Assembly: GCF_019059575.1 (NCBI RefSeq)
Contig: NW_024881785.1
Span: forward strand, 372,001-436,000
Direction of reading: 5' to 3'
From: Amphibalanus amphitrite
Lineage: Eukaryota > Arthropoda > Thecostraca > Balanomorpha > Balanidae
DNA length: 64,000 nucleotides
Shown piece after piece: positions 1 to 11,218 of the stretch. Numbering within the stretch: the stretch's first letter is position 1; the number at the start of each line of letters is the position of its first letter. Under the pieces are notes generated by a model. It did no database searches. It saw only the letters and a program-made list of their open reading frames with translations, and was not told the origin of the DNA. Position numbers and translations under genes: made by a program.

Positions 1-454
1 TAGTTTTGGTGCCTTCGTAACATGTTACGGTGATGTCAGAGGCGGTTGACACGTATTACGAATACCCGTCACGACCCCTGCCGGTTGACCTGACCTTACC
101 TGACCCGACCTGGTCTAAATGCTTAAAGACATCATCTCTGATCAAAACTAGCACGATATTCATGATCAGCACCCCGGAAAACTCCATGGCAGCCACACTT
201 TACGACTTTCTCAAATCTAACAGGTTCCGATTTTCCCGATTTTCGGGTCATTGACCTGACCTGGAAGGTCACCCGATGACCTAGGACCTTAAAATTGGAT
301 ATCATGGATATCATCGGCTTCCTCTCGTGACGGGCAACACGCTCGTTTTTTTCCGCGAAGCTCTAGCTCGATCAGGGGCTAAACGCGAGGGGGTGTCGTA
401 TCCCCCCCCCCTTGTGGCCGTCGAAGGACACAAAATGGCCTGTGCCGGCGAGGG
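1..454 (+). mobile_element. Right part of a TTAA-flanked MITE-like element, cut by the window edge
   Basis: The stretch matches the right half of the complete copy at 38763-39661 almost base for base. It shares the CGTAACATGTTACG motif, the GGTTGACCTGACC stretch and the GACGGGCAACACGCTCG block. It ends in CCTGTGCCGGCGAGGG followed by TTAA at 455-458. No transposase is encoded. The TTAA flank and CCC/GGG termini suggest a piggyBac-type non-autonomous element (inference). It lies downstream of the visible GATA exons, in an intron or in the 3' flank. Confidence 0.8.
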
Positions 455-460
455 TTAAAT

Positions 461-602
461 GTTACTGAGCCCTAAGAACCTTAGACTATTAGTCAAGGGA
501 AGAAGTCAGTGATGAAGATACTAGATAGGTACATACGTTGTCTCGTACTAAGCAAAGAAACACTTGTAGGAGCGCAATGAGTGAGGCATGCGTGTGACTT
601 AC
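461..602. other. Start of the GATA intron after exon 5
   Basis: Begins with the donor GTAAGT at 602-597 (minus strand) and runs into the transposon ending at 454. I see no further GATA exon in it, so the next exon must lie beyond the left edge. Confidence 0.5.
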
Positions 603-3600
603 TTTCTTTCTTTTCCTTTTCCTCTGCCTTTTTCTTCGCCTTTGGTTTGCGTTTCCGGGTCTGTATGCCGTCTTTCCTCATTGACAGAGGACGTCGGATG
701 CCATGAAGCTTGAAATACAGCCCGCACGCGTTGCATACCGGTTCACCTGAAGAAAACAAAAACGGGAGGCTCTTTTCAGTTTTACTCAGAGGTGATGTTC
801 TACCACATGGCATTTTTACATTTCCAATCTTCGACAGAATCGAAGAATAAACACTGCCGTCTTACCGCCAATGTGGCAGTAATGAGAATATTACCTACTG
901 CAAAAGGGGGCTCATATTGATCTGATTACATTTTCGCTTTCCTATTTTTTGTTTCAATTTTGTCAATATAATTCCGCTTTCACCCTCATTAGTGGCAGGC
1001 TCCTGGCCACTCCAATTAGTGGCAAGGGGGGCTGTTTAGGACCCTTTGATATCTCGAGATCTAACAGGACGATTTTCAAAATTCAAACGGCATTCGATTC
1101 AAATACGGGGGCAGTACCCTAACCCATCCGGGATAACCCGTCGACCGGCCTTTGCACTGTCGCAGGCCTGGCCGGTGGCAAGTGTATCACGGGGCGGTGC
1201 GGGCGGGGGTGTGGCGACGGCCCGTCCGGACGTCTGGGGAGGTAATCTATAGCACTCCCTAGGCGGGGAGGTGACCTACAGATCTCCCCGGGGCGGGGAC
1301 GGTCCGAGCCAATGTTACAGGTGCCGCGTCCTCTGCCTGGCCGGACGGGCCACACACACCCGCCGATGAAGGTCAGGACAACCAATGTGTCGAATGATAA
1401 ATGTATCTGCATGTTCGTAGGTGAAATGAATGTTCTTCAATGTAAAACACGGGGGCAGCAGGGGGGTAAAAACTGCAAAGTTCAGAGGCCTTTTCAACTG
1501 CTCACGCACGGCCATGTTTTTCAACTAATTTTGACGCAACGACTGCCAATCGATGCAGAATGAACCGGAAATTAGCATGCATCATTAAAATGGGCATTCC
1601 GAAAAATCATAGGCGGATGCAGGTAAATGTATTTGGGAGGTACTTGAAATACATAAAAATTCGGGTTTTTTCCGTTGTAGAATTACCCAAACGGATTGGC
1701 ATGGTCTTATGATTTTACAAAATGAGTGATAGAATGACTATTATAATAAAAGTAGATTGGTAATTCATAGGCGGCGCCAGGGCACTTAAGTTGGGAGGTG
1801 AAATCGACCTCCCTCTCTGCTTTCCTGGATCCGCCTATGATCCATCTCATACTCACTTGTGAGCCTGTAATACCTACAAATATTGTTAATCCACCTACAG
1901 AATAAATAGCTACAGTTATAATGCACCAGTATAGTGATCTTCACCCAAATGACTCACTTCGTGAATAGGACCTCCCAATTCCTAATGCCCTGGAACCGCC
2001 CCTGATAAAGGTATCAACTTGAAAATTTCAGAGAATGTGCCCAGTTTAGCTCTATGAGAGTTCAGAGAATTTCAGCATCCTAGCCCCAACCGTTGTTTAT
2101 CTTCGTTGTTGCACCACCACAGCGTGGTTTGCGTGGTGGATGTTTGTAGGTACCTTCATTGTTACACTACCGTAGCGTGGTTTGTCTGGTGAAGATGTAA
2201 GATGAGTAGTTAATTACCTTCATTGTTGCGCCGCCAGAGCGTGGTCTGCGTGGTGCCACAATTGGTGCACATGGAGTGGAATCGCCGGGCGTACGGAGAC
2301 TGGAAACAAACCGAGCGAGGGATGACATCAAACGACGTGGTCATGTGAACGTATATAAACATACACAAATGAGAAATTCGGAGAATATGCCACCCAAAGA
2401 TAGACACGTTACATTGATCACAACACTTGTCAAAGTCACGATACCAGACACACAGGATGATATCAGCCACGCATCCCTTCTGGCAGCCGGGCTATTTATG
2501 GATAAATTTTTAAACAAATGTCATTGTTTCGTCTCAGAAAAAAGAAGCAGGGTTCCAGGACGCTACTGGCGGCGCGGGGGGAGACCCGATCTACTGACCC
2601 CGCGGCGTGTGTTGAAGAGGCGCGGGTGCGCGATGCCCTTCCACTTGGGGTTGCAGAAGCAGGCGCTGCAGAGGAAGTGGCCGGTGCCGTCCGGGTAGCA
2701 CGACTGGGTCACCGTGCCGCACTGCACGCACTCCCGAAACTCTGCAACCGAACCGCCGACACACCGTCACTATCAGTATACAAACACCGTATAGGAGCAG
2801 TACGGTGTCCCCAGATTCCATCGTATTCGTAACTCGATAGTATCGGTATTGCTGTGTTGAGCACAAGGCTTCTAAATGATCGTTATATGCTGGTTTACTG
2901 TTTATAAAACTTAATACGTATATAGGGATGCTGGTCGCTACTGCAGACCGCTTGTTGTTCATTTGTTGCCGCTTCGAATGCCGTCAGGGTCACATAACGG
3001 TTTTACTAGTTATAAACTTTACATTGCACAGACTTCATTAGTGGAGTATTTTCGATGAAAGTCAACAGTCAAACGGCGCATTAAAATACCATTTGTCCCC
3101 ATCCATCGAAAGCATAGGAATTCTTGTAGTGGATGTGACGATGAGAATGTCATGTCGGACAGGTATAAGGCCGCATTTCAAAGAACAATTATATGAGCAC
3201 TTTTACAGGTTATGGAAAAGAACAGTTGTGGAACCGAAAGGTTCCACGTCCAACGCTGCTAGCACCTGTATTTACGCAACGTCGGTACCGCTCCCAAAGC
3301 CGTTATTTACGTACCGTAGGTGCCGCTCCCAGAGCCGTTATTTACGTATCGTAGGTGCCGCTGCCAGTGGCGGCATTTACGTACCGTAGGTGCCGCTGCC
3401 AGTGGCGGCATTTATGTATCGTGGGTGCCGCTCTTCGCGCCCCGTATTTACGTATCGTGGGTGCCGCTCTTCGCGCCCCGTATTTACGTACCGTAGGTGC
3501 CGCTCCCAGCGCCCCGCACCCCGTATTTACGTACCGTAGGTGCCGCTCCCAGTGACGGCATTTACGTACCGTAGGTGCCGCTTCCAGTGGTAGCATTTAC

Positions 3601-4358
3601 GTACCTTAGGTGCCGCTCCCAGCGCCCGCATTTACGTACCGTGGGTGCCGCTCCCAGTGGCGGCATTTACGTACCGTCGGTGCCGCTCCCAGCACCCCGT
3701 ATTTACGTACCGTAGGTGCCGCGTTGCAGCGACTGCAGGCCGGCCATGTTGTTGCACGGCCAGGCCATCATGTTGCCGGCCGGGTAGCCGTAATGGCGCG
3801 GCAGGGCCTGCGCCAGACCCGAGTGCGTCATGTCGCGGCCGCCGGTCAGCTTGAAGCCGCCAAAGTTCATACCCAGCTGCGGGTGGCCGGGCTCCGAGCA
3901 GGCCGGCACGGTGCCGCCCTGCCAACTGCACGCGGGGAGGGGGCAGGGGCTAAGTGACTTTTATGGACAGGATAAGGTCAGCTGACAGACCCTATCAATA
4001 CAAACGAATCTTCAATTACCAACTCTTTAGAGTTGTTAAAAAAAAACTGCCGAAACCAGCCAGCACAAGCCACCCATTTATCACCTGCGACCCCGCAGGT
4101 CTGTTGTGTCCGCCACGCCATTGATTTTGCTACTAACCTGTTGCAGGCGGTGCCGGTGACGCCCGTTGGTGAGCTGGCCATGTGGGACGTCTGGCCCGTC
4201 ATGTGCTGCAGGCCGAACAGCTGGTGGGCCGGTGGGACGCACACCCCGCCCGACAGGTAGCCCCCGCCGCCGCCGCCGCCGCCGCTGCTGCCACCCGCCC
4301 CGGCGCCGGGGCTCTCCAGGCCGTACCCGCCTCCGCCGTGAACGGCGCCGTGGTACAT
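603..4358 (-). CDS. GATA-type zinc-finger transcription factor (pannier/GATA4-5-6-like), 3' end missing
   Basis: Predicted DNA-binding transcription factor recognising WGATAR sites in the nucleus. Five coding exons on the minus strand: 4358-4138, 3925-3711, 2741-2599, 2299-2218 and 746-603. All have GT-AG borders and matching phases (2,1,0,1), giving 268 residues; the last visible exon ends at a GTAAGT donor, so more coding sequence lies off the left edge. The start ATG at 4358 gives MYHG, like the MYQ/MYH starts of GATA4-6. Residues 1-145 are Gly/Pro/Met-rich. The N-finger is C150-X2-C153-X16-C170-X2-C173 and lacks the usual LWRR. The C-finger is canonical: C204-X2-C207-X17-C225-X2-C228, with LWRRN and the basic tail [10 protein letters not shown]. 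Introns hold a 35-bp minisatellite, partial exon copies and a transposon. The family assignment is firm; which GATA paralogue it is remains inference. Confidence 0.9.
1014..2092 (+). mobile_element. Dispersed repeat (family Q) in a GATA intron, right end missing
   Basis: Starts with ATTAGTGGCAAGGGGGGCTG. The inverse of this sequence (with one base difference) forms the right end of the related copy near 29802-29825. The two copies share the segment beginning GATTTTCAAAATTC, the block around GGCCATGTTTTTCAACYAA and the stretch around GCCCCTGATAAAG. About 60 bp of the expected right end are absent here. A GC-rich stretch at about 1100-1430 has no counterpart in the other copy and may be a further insertion. 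No coding capacity is visible. Confidence 0.65.
2099..2193 (-). repeat. Two degenerate copies of the 3' end of GATA exon 4 with its splice donor
   Basis: The last 40 bases of the C-finger exon plus its donor (2216-2257) recur at 2152-2193 and at 2099-2140. On the minus strand each copy still resembles the codons for [12 protein letters not shown]. The middle copy keeps a GT donor (GAAG|GTACCT) but contains an in-frame stop. The outer copy reads [12 protein letters not shown] and has lost the donor (GAAG|ATAA). These are non-coding tandem duplications at the start of the intron. Confidence 0.85.
3255..3720 (-). repeat. 35-36-bp minisatellite built from a GATA exon end and splice donor
   Basis: About 13 tandem units occupy the start of the GATA intron after exon 2. 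On the minus strand the unit core is GGCACCTACGGTACGTAAAT. The unit nearest exon 2 contains the real junction, CTACG|GTACGT, with the exon ending at 3711. Nine units including the real one retain GGTACGT, three carry GATACGT and the outermost is degenerate. One unit is lengthened by about 7 bp. Reading beyond the true donor hits a TAA at 3705-3703. Confidence 0.9.
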
Positions 4359-4362
4359 GGCC

Positions 4363-4410
4363 ACGGTCACAGGTCACGGGTCACAGGTCGCAGGTCACAG
4401 GTCACAGAGA
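4363..4410. repeat. Short GGTCAC tandem array just upstream of the GATA start codon
   Basis: Seven or so near-perfect repeats of GGTCACR lie immediately 5' of the GATA start codon (minus-strand gene), so they fall in its 5' UTR or promoter. On the other strand the unit reads GTGACC, close to a nuclear-receptor half-site. A regulatory role is only a possibility. Confidence 0.6.
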
Positions 4411-5830
4411 AAGGATTAAAGGTCACGGGTCACGGAAAATGGGCACGGACACGGGATACGGACTCAGATCACAAGTCACAAGGTACGAAATATATCGTAC
4501 GTGTTACGGAGTAAAGATCACGGATTGCAAGTCGTAGTCCACAGGACAGGATGATGGCTCGGTCATGCGATTGAGATCTTTCAGCTACAGCTTCCAGTTT
4601 CGGTAGACGTCCACCAGGCTCGTCCACTTCGTTTTTCGTTTCGTCGTCGAATATGCTGAACTATCCTTCACTTGTGCCTCCTGAATCAGGGTCACTTGTC
4701 GCACAAGAATCAAGATCTCTGATCAGTGCTCAGTCAGACTGAACAAGTAACGTTTTTGTGAGCGCCAGCAGCTCCGATCACAGTTCCATCACAGGAACTG
4801 AACCGACCTTATTCTGACCTCTCTTAGCGCTTCGGAGCTGCATAAATCGGCTCTTGATAAGTGATAGATTGGCACTTCGAATCACAAGTGATTCTTTCAA
4901 CAAGTCGACTTGCTTGCTTCCCCAGGTTCGCAGCACGTCGGTTGCAAGGCAGAAGGTGCTCCAGAAAACTTCGCTGACGCTGTTTCCTGAAAAGAAAAGA
5001 AAATTGAAACGTTAAATACAATACAGCTTTACAGGGTTAATGCTTACTTTATAATCGCCAAACACTGTCACTAATTCAGTTGGCGCTTTGAATCTCATCC
5101 TCACTAGCCTCACCCCACCCGTCCCCTGTTCCTCCTCTCTGTGCCTCGCTGCGTCACATGACCGTCCTCCTAACTTGTCAGCGCCAACGGCCGATGACGG
5201 AGCGCGCCTCACCCGTCCCTGCGCGTCACATCGTCTTTGCTGACCCGTCACACCGTCACCGGCGACGCGTTGGGGCCGACGGCTTCGTTAGCGGCGACAG
5301 GTAGGCTCGCGTGCCACCGCCGCCGCCGCCGCCATCTGGCTCCAATGAAGACATGAGCGGCAGGCGGCGGGCGGCGGGCGGCGGGAGACGGGCGCGGGAG
5401 ACGGGGCCGGGCGGCGGGCGCCCAAATAGCCCCATGCTCGTCCATCAGCCGTTTCATTAGACACGTCGCGTCGGGGACGTCGTGTCGCCGTGATGGTCGC
5501 TGTCGACGGCGACGGCTGCCGACGGGGAGAAGAGGGGAGGGAGGGGAGAGCGGACGAGGGAGAGGGTGCGGTGATACGGTGCGGGGACAAGTGCTGGAGT
5601 TAGTTTTAGTGAAAGTGTGAGAGTGGCCGCTATAGAAAGACAGTTTAGGATGACTACGTGTGATGGGCTGTGATCAGACTGGCTCATCACGGATGGCGCT
5701 ACATGATTTAGTTGTAACTGATCCGTAGTGGCTAGTGGGATTGCAGATGAAATCTTTTTATGCGGTAGGTAGGCATGTGGATGTTGTTGTGCCCATGGTA
5801 AGCGTTGGCCATATAGAACGAAATATTTCA
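4411..5830. other. Upstream flank of the GATA gene with a CpG-rich block
   Basis: No protein-coding exon is recognisable. About 5200-5560 is very rich in CG dinucleotides with CCG and GGCGGGC runs, and the open frames there are composition artefacts. Lying about 0.9 kb upstream of the GATA start codon, it could hold the promoter or a non-coding first exon (inference). Confidence 0.35.
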
Positions 5831-6527
5831 CCAGTATAACGCCTTTTGGGGCGACTAACGGAGCGAGCGAGAGGGTGAGCCTTGCACGTGCGAAAATTTC
5901 GACGGGGTACCTCCAGCTGACTTGTGCATGGCACCCTACTAACCGGTCGCTAGCGATGTGCCAAATTTGAGCACAATCGGCCCAGCCGTTCTCGAGATCT
6001 GGAAGCGGCACCCTGCACGTGCGCACGTGCAAAATGGGTCCCAACTGACTTTTGCACGGCACCCTACTAACCGGTCCCTAACCATGTGCCAAATTTGAGC
6101 GCCATCGGTCCAGCCGTTCTCGAGATCTGCAATCGACCCCTGCACGTGCGCACGTGCAGCAGAACCCCAATTCTGGCACATGGATATGCATTGCCTTGTG
6201 AGTTGTGGGTGCCTACCTACATGCCAACTTTCAGCGCAATCGGCCAAGTAGTTACCGAGATATTGCAACAATTACAAAAGTGACACCTCTTCGTTTTGCA
6301 CGTGGCACGTGCATAAGAGGTCACTCACATGCCTCGGGAATAGTCCAATACTTGGTAGAAGGAATGAAGCTACCCTACAAAAATTACCGCGTGTAAATCG
6401 ATCAAGTGGTTGCTGAGATATAAGCGTCGCAGAATCGTGACCACGGCCGGCCGGCTGGCCGGCCGCTCATACTCATAAATTTCCGTTAATCTAAGGAAAG
6501 ACTACGCTCGCTTCGCTCGCTCCGTAA
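5831..6527. mobile_element. CACGTG-palindrome repeat, copy A
   Basis: First of five long copies of one family, all in the same orientation. It runs from CCAGTATAACGCCTTTTGGG to CGCTTCGCTCGCTCCGTAA. Inside are two near-perfect palindromes of the form CTGCACGTGCGCACGTGCAG about 125 bp apart, a CACGTGGCACGTG motif and a GGCCGGCCGG stretch. Near the ends ACGGAGCGAGCGA occurs in inverted orientation. Open frames inside recur in other copies only because the DNA is repeated. No transposase is visible; the class is unassigned. Confidence 0.75.
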
Positions 6528-7888
6528 TGAAGACATTTCCGAAAAAAACTATTTTTAGTGAACTTACGAACGTGAAATAGAAATTGAAAGCAAGCATACG
6601 CGCAGAAAATGAAGCAGCTGAATGAATCAGCAAATGGACAATTGCATACAATTGTGATGGACGTTTGCAGGTCCGTGGGCTACGATCGGCGACAACATTA
6701 CAACGTCCCACAGAGGATCGACCCACACCGTGCTCCGTGCTAACCGTCTTCCGTGCTGTTTTCGTGTCTCAATAGTCACAGGCGTATGGCCCAGGGAATT
6801 GTCCATTGCTCATGGAACTCCACTGGGACCTCTCGCTGTCGTAGTGTGTTGGCTCTATTTATACAACGCTGGTTTTCTGAAATAGCAAGACACTGGTCGC
6901 TGTGGTCAGAAGAACCATGGCTTCGCCTGCACCGATATTTGGGGACCGTTTGACTGACAGTGCCGGAAACATTGGTCTTTGATCAGCCGCATTGTGGCAT
7001 ATTTAGTCGCTAAACGCATAAACGTCCAGCAGAAATATTCAAATAAATACACACACGCCGCATGCGTGTTTCCTCTGTGAAATGCCGCCGCCACGAGCGC
7101 GTTCCGACGGAGACGCCGACACCACTCCAGACAGTATTTGTGGCCGCGACTAATGAGACGATGAAACATCCCCGACGGCGCCCTGTGCTAATTTTCCACT
7201 AACAAATTGTCTGCGGAGTCGTCCGAGTTAAATATGGACACATATTTCACTCGAGCTGGTGAGGGATGCAGTGTTGTATTTTCGGGGCAAGCGGAGAGCG
7301 TGGAAAGTGAGTTAAGACGTCAATTCATTATCAGGCTTATCTAGCACATGTTGGGGATGAATGCTGGGACAAAAAGACGGGCCAACAGAAGCAGCAAAAA
7401 CGCCCTCTGCATCTAAATCTCCATGACTTGAATGGGGTTAAATGGGCTGGTATGTGCTATTTGCCAGTCTAATTAGTTTCCTAGTGCCAAGAAATGAGTC
7501 TTTGGCGTCGCTTATATACACCGTGGAAGATCTGAAATCTTAACACCTTTATTGGATAATGGATTGCTTTGTCAAAATTATTTAAATGAAGATAAGGCAA
7601 AAAGGGAAAGAAAACAACTTTACGAAAGTTTCACATAAAGTCAGAGGCCAAAATAAGTATAAAAACGTAATACAGTCCAGGGATACATTCCATACACGCG
7701 CCTGGTGTTACGACTGAGCTTATTCAATTCAGCTTGTATCATTGCCATTCTCAAAATAAAGTGCAACAGCATTCGAATGGACAAGTTATTGATTGTCGAT
7801 TGCTTTGTGCATATAACGCAATCTTTTGTGGTGAGCCACGTCACTTTGTCACTCTTCTTATATTGATGCAAGCGAGACCATCATGTGG

Positions 7889-7957
7889 TCGACCCGTACT
7901 GAGCGACATGACCGACCCGTACTGAGCGGCATAACCGACCCGTACTGAGCGACATGA
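7889..7957. repeat. Three-copy 24-bp tandem repeat
   Basis: The unit CGACCCGTACTGAGCGACAT, with a short GAC/AAC linker, occurs three times in a row with one or two differences. Confidence 0.8.
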
Positions 7958-8089
7958 CGTTTGCACTCAGCCGTGTCAACTGGTCCGCTCGGCTGAAAAT
8001 CGCAGATGACCGGGGTGCGGCAGGCTGCTCTCAGCCGCTTCGACAGCCAAGGACCCCACTCGGCAGAGAGCTGTGGATATATTCTCTCT

Positions 8090-8730
8090 CAGACAGAGAA
8101 ATACCCATACAGATCTTCTCTCTCAGACAAGGGAATTAGGCACTCGCATCCATTCGTGGAATGATTTAGAAACACGCCATGGCTTACCTAGGTGACTAGG
8201 TCTGTTTCTCTCATTTGGAGACATACCAAGCAGCCCTTGAACAGTTCATCTGAAGCCTACAAGCGAACTTGTGAGCGGAACCCAAACTCATGAGTTGTCT
8301 CCAGCCGGTGAATATGACAGCTTTTATCGGACCAAGACAGTCTCCCGAAAACAGGATTTACATCTTCTGGAGAGAAAGCAAGGAAGGTGGACTCACTTCT
8401 CCCTGAAAGAAGATGCATGTCTTCGGAAAGAGGACTTGCATCTACCGAATAGAGGACGCGTTGTCTCTCCGGGAAAAGATTTGCGGCTTCAGTTATTGCT
8501 TAGAACGGATGGCTCATCGTTCCGGCACCGAGTCTTCAGCCTCACCCGTATATATTTACTTCGGACATCGTTCACATCCATCTTTGCTTCGATGGGACTC
8601 AAATCCATCTCCGCACGCACGTCCCTCGCTACTGCCGTGGTATATATCTGCAGACGTGACTCCGTTCATTTGCTGCGAACGGGCTCACATCGACGTCGAT
8701 CGGCGACGGCGCGCGTCGGACGGACCGTTA
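8090..8730. repeat. Degenerate short-unit repeat region
   Basis: Imperfect units of roughly 20-30 bp built around GGACTYRCATCT, with AGAGA or GGAAAG between them, recur through the stretch. Two overlapping open frames of 188 and 151 codons (8271-8837 and 8413-8868) lie across it. They read the same decayed repeat in two frames and match no family I recognise, so I do not call a gene. Confidence 0.45.
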
Positions 8731-10310
8731 GGGACATCTGGTCTCGTCGTGAACTGCACCCGCCCAGAACAGGCGCTTCCGGCGCAAACATGGTGCAAAA
8801 CATCGCTCTTATCGGCTCTGTGCATCCAGAAACGTAAGCACTCGTTCGACGTCTGCTCATGGATATAGTAGAGGGATCACGATTGATGTTCTTATGTGCA
8901 GATGCGTCACTATCCTTCACAGCTTATATGAATGACGCGCTGCTTTTGATAAACACCCTTATTCTACTTTTAGTCGTTAACGAAAACCGGAGACTCTCAA
9001 GCTGTTCATAAGGAAAATTCCCGAACTGACCCACAAGAGCACCTAGCGAGAAAGGACTGCGATTTGCCACAACTTCGTCAATATTTGGGATATCTTTTTG
9101 CGCGTTACTGCGCTATACACTTGGAAGAATTTACAGTAATCATCACAGAGTATTGGATTACATTGAAGGGTTCTGGACACTTGTTTACAGATTAAAAGTA
9201 TTTCAGTGGCTGCTGAATAGCACGGTGAATGCTTTTGAGCTTTTTTTACCTGGAAGTCAATAATTAGGTATGAGTAGGTATGGTATGAGTTTATTACAAG
9301 TAGACCAATTATCAATATAAAGACCTGCCCAAGAAAATGTGTCAAATTAAGATCAGCTATGAAAGCCGTGTTTTATTTAGCCTACTGTACTGTGTAGTAT
9401 TACACTTACTTAGACCCAGACACCCGTACCTACATGGGCCTATTTTACAAATCTAGTCAATGCGTTGCGCACAATGAAAATGAACATTTTACTATGCAAT
9501 TTACTCTTTTTCAGTGACGCAACAGCAATAGCACATGCAAGCCGATACCAGATGGATAGTTTTATATTTTGATTTATCCAAATTCCTTTCTGAATTACGT
9601 CTGCGTGCATTCACGGACAGCGGGCATGTCAGCTGTTTTTTATCAGGGTTTCGTGTTTTGTAGCAACCGCCGACTATCTGTTGCGGCGGATGTCACCGCC
9701 GAGTTAGCCGCAGCCGCCTGCACGTCAGGACAGCCCGTCCGCAGTCGATCTGACCTTTGTCACGGCCAGATACCCGGAGCGCTCTGCGTCTGGCAGTGTA
9801 ACGGTTTTTAGGGAATCGCTGGCCCTCTGATATCGATCACAGCCGGCGTATGATTGAAAGCTGCGCTCCAAACATTCGATGAGTTTACCTCATCAGTGGT
9901 CCAGCCGCATGCAGAAATGAAGTGTTTATCTCAAAAACTTGGCAGGTCCTGGAGATGTTGATAGCTTGACAGTGTTATCTGGGTATTAAGTAGAGCTGGA
10001 TTACTGGACAGACGTGATACCAGTACGCACCAACACCCACCCGGCTACCACTAGGCCGGCGGCGCCGACACTCGATATGGCGCGAGACATCCAATCTCTG
10101 GTGCTGCCGCGACAGCACCGCACTCGCACGAGATATTCAATCTCAGGAAGTGATGTGTAATCGCTGACTTCAGTGATAACTCCTGCAGAAAATCGACAGT
10201 TCTACACTCATTCGGAGAAATGGTTTGAGGAAGGGTCAATTTCTTGAATGAATCTCTCAAATCAGAGCATCGTTATTATCAGCCAGGAGGTAATTTTTGG
10301 GTTCCTTTAA

Positions 10311-11214
10311 CCCTCGCCCGCACATGCCATTTTCCCATCCTAGAACGCACATGGGGGGGGGGGGTGGTTGCCACCCCCCCCGCGCCATTTCGTTCCTGTT
10401 GGAGATAGAGCTTAGCGGTAAAGACCAAAAAGATTCTTTGGGAAGAGACGAATCCAATGATACCCAGTTTTACCTTCTCAGGTCAGTCATTGACCTTCCA
10501 GGTCAGGTCAAACTAAAAAATGTTGCTGTTTTGGGTCACCGTTTGATATCAAGTGCGCTGCTTAGCATATACCGATGACGATGCCGTTTTCTGGTGCCAA
10601 GCCAGCTAGAACCTCTTTCTCACACTACCCGACCAGGTTTTTGCTGCTGAGGTCATTTCAGGTCAAGTTAGGTCAAGGTCAATTATATGTGTTTGTATGT
10701 CTGTGTGTGTCTGTGTGTATACTGATGTGTGCACCGATTGTTTATGTGTCCATATTACATGAAATCATGATCTGAGAAGCTTTTACCAAAAATGCAGTCA
10801 AAAAACTTCACAAAAAGTAAATTCCGCTTGCCTAAAACGTAATTATCTTAGATGACCTAGGTTGACCTTGACCTTGACCTTGACATCTGTACATCGTCGA
10901 ACAACATGTTCCATGATAGGTGGGAGGTAATACTGGTAAAAAAGGCCGAAATCAAGGTGTCAAAAGCTCACAAGGCCCAAACCCAACGAAAGATGTCGAG
11001 AATTGGCCATTTGGGTCATGACATGACCTGAAAAACAAGGTCATATCTCCGAAACCAAAAGTCACAGAAACCTGAAATTTTCAGTGAACATCAAGAAAGG
11101 ATAGAGGAGCAGCTATACGAAAAATCAGCCTTCTAGCTCTAAAAATGCTGAGTGCAGAGCAGAAAGACTACCTGGGGGGTGGTGGCAACCCCCCCCCCCA
11201 TGTGCGGGCGAGGG
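10311..11214. mobile_element. TTAA-flanked MITE-like element
   Basis: A 904-bp element bounded by TTAA at 10307-10310 and 11215-11218. Terminal inverted repeats are CCCTCGCCCGCACATG on the left and its exact complement on the right. Just inside each end is a G-run/C-run hairpin (GGGGTGGTTGCCACCCC on the left, a counterpart on the right). The interior is rich in AGGTCA-type words and has no transposase frame. The TTAA duplication and CCC start point to a piggyBac-mobilised non-autonomous element (inference). Confidence 0.85.
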
Positions 11215-11218
11215 TTAA

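Larger units (their letters stand above)
6528..10310. other. Intergenic stretch without recognisable genes
   Basis: No exon with both splice signals and family similarity was found. It holds a three-unit tandem repeat near 7889-7957 and a degenerate repeat at about 8090-8730. The remainder is mixed-composition DNA with scattered short open frames. Confidence 0.4.

Noticed and set aside
3255..3720. Regular 35-bp repeats considered as a CRISPR array
   Set aside because: Units are contiguous and imperfect, without unique spacers, and contain the junction of a eukaryotic exon. This is a minisatellite.
8271..8868. Two long overlapping open frames (188 and 151 codons) on the plus strand
   Set aside because: They lie in a degenerate short-unit repeat, read the same repeat in two frames, and show no domain or splice support.
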